From an uncultured Arthrobacter sp. (GTDB lineage: Bacteria > Actinomycetota > Actinomycetes > Actinomycetales > Micrococcaceae), in NCBI RefSeq assembly GCF_902805515.1, contig NZ_CADCTE010000135.1, forward strand, positions 1 to 35,421: a stretch of DNA of 35,421 bases. Reading direction: 5' to 3'. The position numbers were made by a program, and so were the translations under genes. The notes under the pieces are model-generated. The model did not search any database and was not told where the DNA came from. It saw nothing but the letters and a program-made list of their open reading frames with translations. Within the stretch, counting starts at the first letter, position 1, and each line of letters begins with the position of its first letter. Shown here piece after piece: positions 29,378-35,421 of the stretch.

Positions 29378-31072
29378 ATGGAAATCACCGACAGCGCCGC
29401 CTCAGTTCCGCCCCAGCCCCTCCTCACCGGCCAGCGCAACGGCGGTGACCTCGTCGTCGAGACGCTGACCGCCCTGGGTGCCACCACCGTCTTCGGAATC
29501 CCGGGCCAGCATGCCCTCGGGCTCTTCGACGCCCTGTCCCGCTCGCCGCTGCGCTTCGTCTCCTCCCGGGTGGAAAACAATTCGGCGTTCGCCGCCGACG
29601 GCTTCTCCCGGGCCACGGGTGAGGTCGGCGTCCTCTTCCTCTCCACCGGTCCCGGGGCGCTCACCTCGCTGGCCGGACTCCAGGAGGCCTACGCCACCGG
29701 CGTCCCGATGATCGTGATCGCCAGCCAGATCCCGCTCGAGGGCCTCGGCGCGCGGCGCAAGGGCATGCTCCACCAGCTCGACGACCAGAAGGCCTCGGCG
29801 GCGAACGTCACCAAGAGCCAGCGGCTGATCCAGCACGCCTCGGGGATCCCCTCGGCGATCCAGGACGCCTGGACCGAAGCCGTCTCCTCGCCGCAGGGAC
29901 CGGTCTGGATCGAGGTGCCCCAGAACGTGCTGCTGGACCCGGTGATGGTGCCGCGGGTCGAGGATGCGCTCGCCGAGCCGTTCGACAACCCTCCGCGCGT
30001 CGAACTCGTCCGTGAAGCGATCGAGTGGCTCACCGCCTCCAAGCGTCCCGCCATCGTCGCCGGCGGCGGAGCGCGCCGCGGCAAGGCCGAACTCGAGCTG
30101 CTCTCCATCGCCGAAAAGCTCGGCGCCCCCGTCGTGTGCTCACCCGGCGGCAACGGCGCGTTCCCCTGGAACCACGAGCTGTCGCTGCAGTCCTGGGTCG
30201 AGGACCGCCACGTCACCGAGGTGCTCGAGGACGCCGACCTCCTGCTGGTCATCGGCTCCTCCCTCGGTGAGGTCACCTCCAACTACTTCACGCTCGAGCC
30301 GCGCGGGCGCATCATCCAGATCGACGCCGAACCCCGCGTCCTCGAATCGAACCGCCCGGCGCTCGGCATCCGGGCCGACGCAGGCCAGGCACTGAAGGCC
30401 CTCGACGAGGCGCTGCCGGCGCTCGACCGCGGACGCACCGAGGGCTATGACGCCGCCGCGCTGGTCGCGGAGACCCTCGCCAAGGTCTCGGCGCGCCTCG
30501 ACGCCCAGGACCTCGGGATGGAGCGCAAATTCATGGCCGACATCCGCGAAGCGGTGCCGGACTCAATGCAGACCTTCTGGGATATGACCATCTCCGCCTA
30601 CTGGGCGTGGAGCTGCTGGGACTCACGCGACGGACAGTTCCATTCGGCACAGGGTGCCGGCGGCCTCGGCTACGGCTTCCCCGGCGCCATCGGCGGCACC
30701 GTCGGCCTGGAATCAAAGGGCCTGCCGCCGCGGGTGCTCGCGGTCTCCGGCGACGGCTCGGCCATGTACTCCATCGCGGAGCTGGCGACGGCGAAACAGC
30801 ATAACCTCCCCGTCACCTGGCTCATCGTCGATGACGGCGGCTATGGCATCCTGCGCGAATACATGGAGGGCGCCTTCGGCAAGGCGACGGCCACCGAGCT
30901 GGCCCGGCCCGACTTCGTGAAGCTCGCCGAGGCCTTCGGCGTTCCGGCGCGGAGGGTCGCCCCTGCCGACGTCCGGGAGGCCCTCGAGGAGAGCCTTGCG
31001 GCCGAGGGACCGAACGTCGTCGTCGTCGAGACACTGCTGCGCCTCTTTGCGCCGACGCACCTGGCCGACTGA
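29378..31072 (+). CDS. Thiamine-diphosphate enzyme, acetolactate-synthase/decarboxylase type
   Basis: 564 residues; the ATG directly follows the ureohydrolase stop, with AAGGAA six bases before it, so translation is coupled. Three ThDP-enzyme domains are visible: PYR (20-190) with the activating Glu66 (RVENNSAFAADGFSRATG), a middle domain (205-345) with VIGSSLG, and PP (390-555) with GDGS at 458-461. The usual NN that closes the ThDP/Mg2+ motif is DD (485-486, in LIVDDGGYG), which is unusual. It could decarboxylate a 2-oxo acid. The arginine-transaminase route uses such an enzyme (AruI, 2-ketoarginine decarboxylase) upstream of guanidinobutyrase; this context makes that my favoured, unproven idea. 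Confidence 0.85.
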   Translation: MEITDSAASVPPQPLLTGQRNGGDLVVETLTALGATTVFGIPGQHALGLFDALSRSPLRFVSSRVENNSAFAADGFSRATGEVGVLFLSTGPGALTSLAGLQEAYATGVPMIVIASQIPLEGLGARRKGMLHQLDDQKASAANVTKSQRLIQHASGIPSAIQDAWTEAVSSPQGPVWIEVPQNVLLDPVMVPRVEDALAEPFDNPPRVELVREAIEWLTASKRPAIVAGGGARRGKAELELLSIAEKLGAPVVCSPGGNGAFPWNHELSLQSWVEDRHVTEVLEDADLLLVIGSSLGEVTSNYFTLEPRGRIIQIDAEPRVLESNRPALGIRADAGQALKALDEALPALDRGRTEGYDAAALVAETLAKVSARLDAQDLGMERKFMADIREAVPDSMQTFWDMTISAYWAWSCWDSRDGQFHSAQGAGGLGYGFPGAIGGTVGLESKGLPPRVLAVSGDGSAMYSIAELATAKQHNLPVTWLIVDDGGYGILREYMEGAFGKATATELARPDFVKLAEAFGVPARRVAPADVREALEESLAAEGPNVVVVETLLRLFAPTHLAD

Positions 31073-31091
31073 GCCGGGCCTGTGCTGCCCG

Positions 31092-31128
31092 CCGGCCTGC
31101 GGGTAGGGTTTACGTACCCGCAGGCCGG
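31092..31128 (+). terminator. 14-bp hairpin between the ThDP gene and the DUF2945 gene
   Basis: CCGGCCTGCGGGTA (31092-31105) pairs perfectly with TACCCGCAGGCCGG (31115-31128), nine-base loop. It lies 20 bases after the ThDP stop and directly before the next ribosome site, without a T run. It may end the operon or belong to the leader of the DUF2945 gene. Confidence 0.6.
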
Positions 31129-31145
31129 ACAGAAGGGGCGCATCG

Positions 31146-31352
31146 ATGTCATTCCGCAAGGGCGAGAAGGTCACCTGGAACACACCGCAGGGGACGACCG
31201 AGGGCAAGGTCGTCGAGAAGCGGGAGAAGGAATTCACTTTTGACGGCCAGAAGTTCAAGGCATCCTCCGATGAGCCCTACTACATCGTCGAGAGTGCGAA
31301 ATCGGGCAAGCAGGCGGCCCACAAGCAGAGCGCCCTCAGCAAGCCCTCCTAG
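31146..31352 (+). CDS. DUF2945 (hypervirulence-associated Tudor-like) small protein
   Basis: 68 residues, ATG with AGAAGGGG eight bases upstream. A compact beta-rich domain (KGEKVTWNTPQGTTEGKVVEK, then YYIVESAKSGKQAAHKQSAL) of the DUF2945 kind, which resembles a Tudor-like barrel. Function is not known; genes of this family are often near DUF3140 genes, as here, where a DUF3140 gene lies 9 bases downstream on the opposite strand. Confidence 0.8.
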   Translation: MSFRKGEKVTWNTPQGTTEGKVVEKREKEFTFDGQKFKASSDEPYYIVESAKSGKQAAHKQSALSKPS

Positions 31353-31361
31353 GCCGGCGGG

Positions 31362-31700
31362 CTACTTCAGCGGATCGTGGCCCCAGTTCATCAGGGAGTA
31401 ACGCCACCTCGAGTGTTCGAGGTCGTCCTTGCCGGGAGTCTGCGCGAGATGCCGGTGCACATAGCCGACCACCTTCGCCATGTGCTGGACATCGTCCTCG
31501 GTCAGGTCCGGCTTGCGGGTTTCGAGGATCTCCACGATCCGGCGGCCCGAGGCGTGCCCGACCGATTCCCCGCCGTCCTTCTGGCCGACGGAGAGCGACT
31601 CGTCGGTGTCAAGCCATTTCTTCAGCTCCGCGGCCGTCATATTGACCGCTTCCCTCCACTGGGGCCATACCGCGTCGAGATCCGTGCCATTCGTTGCCAC
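31362..31700 (-). CDS. DUF3140 protein
   Basis: 112 residues from the GTG at 31698-31700 (MATNGTDLDAVWPQWREAVN), with AGGGAG six bases upstream; the longer frame from 31739 lacks a ribosome site. It shows the DUF3140 pattern: MTAAELKKWLDTDESLSVGQK, a central SVGHASGRRIVEIL, and VVGYVHRHLAQTP ... SRWRYSLMNWGHDP. No role is established to me; it may bind DNA or act in stress, but this is a guess. It converges on the DUF2945 gene with only 9 bases between stops. Confidence 0.8.
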   Translation of the reverse strand: MATNGTDLDAVWPQWREAVNMTAAELKKWLDTDESLSVGQKDGGESVGHASGRRIVEILETRKPDLTEDDVQHMAKVVGYVHRHLAQTPGKDDLEHSRWRYSLMNWGHDPLK

Positions 31701-31840
31701 CGCTTGCTCCCTTCGCCGGACGGGTTCGCGTGCCGGCATTCGCGTACTTCCTGTTTTCGGGGCTTCCCGTAGCGTAATCGTAAGCAGGCTGATAAAGGTA
31801 GAGGGTAGGTCGATTTTCGAGAACTAAGGAGTACGACATC

Positions 31841-32383
31841 ATGGCAGGAAACCTTCTGGCTCGATCCGCCCACGACCTCGGCGCGGCCGCATGGTTCGGT
31901 GGAACCCTCATGGGTGCGGTGGGGCTGAACGGCGCCACCGGTAAAGCGAAGGACCCCCGGGAGCGCACACGCCTCTCAACCCTCGGATGGGCGAAGTGGA
32001 CCCCGGTGCAGATCGGTGCGTTCGTCGTGCACGCGGTCGGCGGCATCGGGCTGATCTACGGCAACAAGGGCCGCCTGGCCAAGCAGGAGGGCGTGGGGGG
32101 CAATACGGTGATCAAGAGCGTAGTGACGGTGGCCGGCATGGCGCTCTCCCTCTATGCGGGCATGATGGGCAAGAAGGTTGCCGAACTGGCCGAACAGGGT
32201 GGCGAAGGCGCGACGGAGCCGCGCCCCGGTGCTTCGGATGAGCTCGCCAAGGCCCAGTCGCAGCTCAAGATGCTGCAGTGGGCGCTCCCCGTCGTCAGCG
32301 GTACGGTGGTGGTCCTTTCGGCCCACCAGGGGGAGATGCAGCGGCCCACCAACGTGCTCGACGGAATCTTCGGCAGGAAGTAG
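31841..32383 (+). CDS. Small membrane protein of unknown function
   Basis: 180 residues, ATG with AAGGAG nine bases upstream. Four probable membrane segments at about 10-32, 56-73, 88-108 and 148-166, with a charged loop rich in Glu and Gln (110-145). The start MAGNLLARSAHDLGAAAWFGG and the phrase STLGWAKWTPVQIGAFVVHAVGG look conserved, and I believe similar proteins exist in other actinobacteria, but I know no function. It is transcribed away from the DUF3140 gene and ends with its own terminator. Confidence 0.75.
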   Translation: MAGNLLARSAHDLGAAAWFGGTLMGAVGLNGATGKAKDPRERTRLSTLGWAKWTPVQIGAFVVHAVGGIGLIYGNKGRLAKQEGVGGNTVIKSVVTVAGMALSLYAGMMGKKVAELAEQGGEGATEPRPGASDELAKAQSQLKMLQWALPVVSGTVVVLSAHQGEMQRPTNVLDGIFGRK

Positions 32384-32418
32384 GCCCCCGGCGGCTCCGC
32401 AGGGGCGCTGAGGAAGAG

Positions 32419-32449
32419 GTGGCTCCCGGCGCATGGCGCCGGGAGCCAC
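32419..32449 (+). terminator. Terminator after the membrane protein gene
   Basis: Perfect 14-bp stem GTGGCTCCCGGCGC (32419-32432) with its complement (32436-32449) and a 3-base loop. No long T run. Confidence 0.75.
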
Positions 32450-32518
32450 TTGCCGTTTGAGCTGCAGGTGCGTTCCCCGCCGCGGCGGGGAATGAAATGG
32501 GCGTCCCCCGGGTTGAGT

Positions 32519-32538
32519 CATATGCATGCAAATGTATG
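32519..32538 (+). promoter_or_regulatory. Imperfect 20-bp palindrome before the FMN reductase gene
   Basis: CATATGCATGCAAATGTATG: the outer CATA/TATG and inner TG/CA arms match, in an AT-rich pocket that stands out in GC-rich DNA. It lies just upstream of the ribosome site and may bind a MarR- or TetR-type regulator. No clear -35/-10 pair. Confidence 0.3.
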
Positions 32539-32559
32539 TAATTCGAGAGGGGTTTTCCG

Positions 32560-33192
32560 GTGGCTACACCTTCAATTGTTGTCGTTTCGGCGGGGTTGGG
32601 CGTTCCTTCATCAAGCAGGATGCTTGCCGATCAGCTGGCGGAGTCGGCTGTTGAGGCCCTTGGGGCGGCCGGTGCCACCGCCGAGGTCGAAACAATCGAG
32701 CTCCGCGAGCTTGCCCTCGATATTGCCAACCACCTCGTCACGGGTTTCGCCCCGCCGGCTCTCGCCGCGGTCCAGGAGCGGCTCGCCGCGGCCGACGCGC
32801 TGATCGTCGTCAGCCCGGTGTTCTCCGGATCCTACAGCGGGCTGCTCAAGTCGTTCTTCGACGTCCTGGACCCCAAGGCCCTCGAGGGGATGCCCGTGCT
32901 GCTGGGCGCCACGGGCGGCAGCGCACGGCACTCACTGATGCTCGAGCATGCCCTGCGGCCGCTGTTCAGCTACCTGCGGGCCGTCGTCGTTCCCACCACC
33001 GTCTACGCCGCACCGCAGGACTGGGGTGCCGGCAGCGGGGACGGCGCTCCGGGGCTCGAGCAAAGGTCGCGCCGGGCAGCGAAGGAGCTGGTGGCACTGA
33101 TCCTCGGCTCGGTCGGCCCGCGGCCTGCACGGGGACCCGAGGTGTCGGCGCCCTTCGAGGAGCTGCTGGCAAAGATCCAGGGGAACCGCTAG
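32560..33192 (+). CDS. NADPH-dependent FMN reductase (CE1759-like)
   Basis: 210 residues, GTG start with GAGAGGGG seven bases upstream. Flavodoxin-like fold of the NADPH-dependent FMN reductase family: IVVVSAGLGVPSSSRMLADQLAES at the start, VVSPVFSGSYSGLLKSFFDVLDP in the middle, and LLGATGGSARHSLMLEHALRPLFSYLRA. From memory this pattern matches CE1759-type reductases, which supply reduced FMN to a CE1758-type luciferase-like monooxygenase. Such a monooxygenase is in this window at 7622-8653, but not adjacent as usual. It converges on the phenolic-lipid operon with 21 bases between stops. Confidence 0.85.
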   Translation: MATPSIVVVSAGLGVPSSSRMLADQLAESAVEALGAAGATAEVETIELRELALDIANHLVTGFAPPALAAVQERLAAADALIVVSPVFSGSYSGLLKSFFDVLDPKALEGMPVLLGATGGSARHSLMLEHALRPLFSYLRAVVVPTTVYAAPQDWGAGSGDGAPGLEQRSRRAAKELVALILGSVGPRPARGPEVSAPFEELLAKIQGNR

Positions 33193-33213
33193 GCCCGGCC
33201 GCCCGCCGAAGCC

Positions 33214-34347
33214 TCACTGCATGGTGAAGGCGCGGGCAATCCCGGAAGAGACGGCGGGCCGCGACAAAAGGCGCGCGAGGCCCGCGTTGCGGGCCGCCAG
33301 CACCGGGGGAGGCAGGGGCCTTCCGAGGGCCATATTCAGGTGGGCCTTGCGCCGCGCCAGGCCCGCGGCCCGGCGCCGCGTCCGATCGAACCGGGCCAAC
33401 TGCTGCCCGACGTCGGCGCCGTCGCACAGGTGTGCCGTGATGAGCGGCACGAGGGCCTCGACGTCGAGCCAGCCCAGGTTCATCCCCTGGCCCCCAATAG
33501 GACTGATCTCATGGGCGGCGTCGCCCACCAGCAGCACCCGGCCGGCGACAAGCCGCTCGGCCAGCCGGGAACGCACCTCGAAACTGCTCACCATGGTGTT
33601 CCCGGCCGGGTCCACCGCCACGTTCGTGCGCTGCCCGATGAGGCGTGAGAGCAACTGCGCGTCGGGTTCGGCGGGCGCTCCCAGCCGCACCACCCAGCGG
33701 CGCACCCCGCCCGGCAGCGGGAACGACTCGACGATGCCTGCGGCCTCGAGGTAGAGCACGGCCGAGTCGCCGTCGCCGGTCCCGTCGGGGAAGTCGCCCA
33801 TGAGGTAGCAGTCGGGGTAGGACCTTCCCGGAGCACGGATGCCGGCAAAGTCCCGCACGGCACTGCGTGCTCCATCGGCGCCGATGACGAGACGCGCCTC
33901 GAAGACCTCGGCACCGCCGGGCCCCGCGGCATGGACCTCTACCCGGTCGCCCCGCTCCGAAAGGCCGGTCACTGTGATTCCGCGGCGCAGGGTGCCGGGA
34001 AAGCGCCCGGCGAGCCGGTCCTCGAGCACCTCCTCGGTCACGGCCTGCGGCACCGCCAGCACGTAGCGGTGCTCCCCGGGGAGGGTGGCAAAGGAGAGGG
34101 TTGCGACCTGCCGTCCTGCGCTGCGGGCAATTCCCTCGGTGATCCGCACCCCCCGCGCCTCAAGGGCCCCGGCCACGTCCCCTGCCTGCAGCGCCGCCAG
34201 GGCCGGAGGGTGGATGCCGATGGCCCGGGAGTGCCCGCTGCGCGTGGTGCGCCTCTCAAGCACGACGACGTCCAGGCCGGCCCGGCGCAGTTCGAGGGCG
34301 GCGTAGAGGCCAACGGGGCCGCCCCCGGCCACCACCACGTCATGCAT
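33214..34347 (-). CDS. FAD-dependent monooxygenase (SrsC-like)
   Basis: 377 residues. FAD-binding Rossmann motif GGGPVG (8-13), the conserved DG block (ARLVIGADGARSAVRD) in the middle, and the second FAD motif GDAAHEISPIGGQGMNLGWLD near residue 273: a class-A aromatic hydroxylase. Its 5' end overlaps the methyltransferase gene by 8 bases. Position behind a type III polyketide synthase and a methyltransferase equals the srsA-srsB-srsC order of Streptomyces, where the flavoprotein hydroxylates alkylresorcinols toward quinones. By context it should hydroxylate a phenolic lipid; the substrate is not proven. Confidence 0.87.
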   Translation of the reverse strand: MHDVVVAGGGPVGLYAALELRRAGLDVVVLERRTTRSGHSRAIGIHPPALAALQAGDVAGALEARGVRITEGIARSAGRQVATLSFATLPGEHRYVLAVPQAVTEEVLEDRLAGRFPGTLRRGITVTGLSERGDRVEVHAAGPGGAEVFEARLVIGADGARSAVRDFAGIRAPGRSYPDCYLMGDFPDGTGDGDSAVLYLEAAGIVESFPLPGGVRRWVVRLGAPAEPDAQLLSRLIGQRTNVAVDPAGNTMVSSFEVRSRLAERLVAGRVLLVGDAAHEISPIGGQGMNLGWLDVEALVPLITAHLCDGADVGQQLARFDRTRRRAAGLARRKAHLNMALGRPLPPPVLAARNAGLARLLSRPAVSSGIARAFTMQ

Positions 34348-35059
34348 CCGGGCCGGCCCGAAAGACGAGCAGATTCCGGAAGGGGACGGCGCTCTCCACG
34401 CTCCACCCGGACCGGCGGTCGGCCGCCAGGACCTCCCGGAGTTCGGCCGGGGTGTAGCTGCGCCGGATCGAGGTCAGCCCGTCCCGGCGGATGTACGAAC
34501 CGCGCAGGGGCAGGGTCCCCACCGAAAAGAGGCCGTAGCCGATGCTGTTGCGGGCGATGTCGCTGTGCACCGCGAGGCGCTCGGCCAGCCGCGCGCTGTC
34601 ATCGAGCAGGCCCGACAGGGCGCCGGGGTCGAGGTGGTGTAGCACATGGTTCGACGTCACTACAGTGAACCGTCTGCCCTCGGCGACGAGCTCGGAGCTC
34701 AGCGCCCTGCGGAAGCTCAGCCCGGGAACCTCCGGGCGGGAGGTGGCATAGGCGTGGGCGCGCCCGTCAGGGTCAATGGCCGTGATGGCCAGGGCCAGCC
34801 CGTCGCGGCGGGCCCAGCGGGCCAGCGCCCGGGGAACGTCCCCGCCGCCCGAGCCGATATCGAGCAGGGTGTTTTCCCGGTTCCGGGAAAGCTGGGGGCG
34901 CACGAGCGTTCGATAGGTGTGCCTCCAGCCGGCTACCACCGCGTTGACAAGGCCGAACTGGGAGTAGGTGCGCTCAAGCGTGAGCGGGTCACAGTCGGGC
35001 TTGTCCATCTCCTCGACGGCTCCGGCGTCGCGCCGCAGGAGGAATCCGCCGGGGGTCAT
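34340..35059 (-). CDS. Class I SAM-dependent methyltransferase (SrsB-like position)
   Basis: 239 residues. SAM-binding motif I LLDIGSGGGD at 65-74, an acidic residue at the end of the next strand (ITAIDPD), and VVTSNHVLHHL in the position of motif IV. Gene ends overlap on both sides: 4 bases with the polyketide synthase (35056-35059) and 8 bases with the monooxygenase, so the three are translated together. It would methylate the phenolic product of the synthase, in line with SrsB. Confidence 0.85.
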   Translation of the reverse strand: MTPGGFLLRRDAGAVEEMDKPDCDPLTLERTYSQFGLVNAVVAGWRHTYRTLVRPQLSRNRENTLLDIGSGGGDVPRALARWARRDGLALAITAIDPDGRAHAYATSRPEVPGLSFRRALSSELVAEGRRFTVVTSNHVLHHLDPGALSGLLDDSARLAERLAVHSDIARNSIGYGLFSVGTLPLRGSYIRRDGLTSIRRSYTPAELREVLAADRRSGWSVESAVPFRNLLVFRAGPDA

Positions 35060-35421
35060 CCGATCTTCGTGAGGAGGGCCGTCTCCACGGTGAGGCCTGG
35101 TCCGAAGGCCATCGAGCAGACCCGTCCGTTGCCGCCGGAGGAGGGCTGCTCGAGGATGTTCTTCAACACGAACATCACCGTTGCGCTGCTCATATTGCCG
35201 TAGTTGCGCAGGATCTCCCGCGCCGGTGCCAGCTGGTCCGAAGTGAGGTCGAGCTTGGCCTCGACCTTATCGAGGATGCTCCGGCCGCCCGGGTGGATCG
35301 CCCAGTGTTCGATATCCGAGTAGGCCTTGCCCTCGAGGGAAATGTCGTGGGCCAGCAGGGGTTCGAGGGCTGAGACGATGTTTTCGTCGATGATGTGGGG
35401 CACATAGGTGCCAAGGACCAT
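35056..35421 (-). CDS. Type III polyketide synthase, C-terminal part (right edge)
   Basis: The last 121 residues of a chalcone-synthase-like enzyme; the start lies beyond the right edge. The catalytic His is visible in WAIHPGG (41-47 of this part) and the catalytic Asn in NYGNMSSATVMFVL; the active-site Cys is outside. Followed by the methyltransferase and monooxygenase, as in the srsABC phenolic-lipid operon. Such enzymes join long-chain acyl-CoA with malonyl-CoA to alkylresorcinols or alkylpyrones. Confidence 0.9.
   Translation of the reverse strand: MVLGTYVPHIIDENIVSALEPLLAHDISLEGKAYSDIEHWAIHPGGRSILDKVEAKLDLTSDQLAPAREILRNYGNMSSATVMFVLKNILEQPSSGGNGRVCSMAFGPGLTVETALLTKIG

Overview
The window reads as chromosome of a high-GC Gram-positive actinobacterium, most like the Micrococcaceae (Arthrobacter and relatives). 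Supporting signs are the GC-rich codon use, GTG/TTG starts, near-leaderless promoters, lipoprotein and Ala/Pro-rich wall proteins, a ydaO-type (cyclic di-AMP) riboswitch before wall hydrolases, CRP/GlxR-like sites, and an srsABC-like phenolic-lipid operon. No transposase, integrase, phage gene or CRISPR array is visible. Most genes are ordinary core metabolism. All functional calls are from sequence reading, without database searches.

Left part (1-3.8 kb): a GAF-GGDEF-EAL cyclic-di-GMP protein enters from the left edge and breaks off inside its EAL domain, exactly against what looks like the last few bases of a second ydaO riboswitch plus the ribosome site of an M23 peptidase gene. Then come an intact ydaO riboswitch and two paralogous NlpC/P60 wall hydrolases, closed by a strong terminator.

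4-11.2 kb: HNH nuclease, mobA, a DUF6457 gene and moeA form a tightly overlapping molybdenum-cofactor operon, followed by fdhD (formate dehydrogenase sulfurtransferase) and a luciferase-like flavin monooxygenase. On the opposite strand is a three-gene ABC importer whose binding protein resembles the cystine-binding FliY/TcyJ proteins.

11.4-22.3 kb: ABC exporter, Nudix hydrolase, tRNA-Arg(CCU), AGCS sodium:amino-acid symporter with a CRP-like site, PcrA helicase, sucCD, an SRPBCC protein, and a ferritin-like/VIT1 metal exporter preceded by a yybP-ykoY (Mn2+) riboswitch.

22.6-31.1 kb: acyl-CoA ligase plus AI-2E-family membrane protein, then the most interesting region: a divergent sodium:solute symporter, an XRE-cupin regulator, an agmatinase-family ureohydrolase and an acetolactate-synthase-like thiamine-diphosphate enzyme. 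The symporter and ureohydrolase promoters have the same architecture (TTGACS, 18-bp spacer, TAGCCT) and carry the same operator-like element at the same distance from the -10 box. I infer a co-regulated guanidino-compound (possibly 2-ketoarginine/4-guanidinobutyrate) uptake and breakdown module.

31.1-35.4 kb: DUF2945 and DUF3140 small genes, a four-helix membrane protein, an NADPH-dependent FMN reductase that looks like the usual partner of the monooxygenase 24 kb upstream, and at the right edge, on the minus strand, a type III polyketide synthase (cut by the edge), methyltransferase and FAD monooxygenase with overlapping ends, matching the srsABC gene order.
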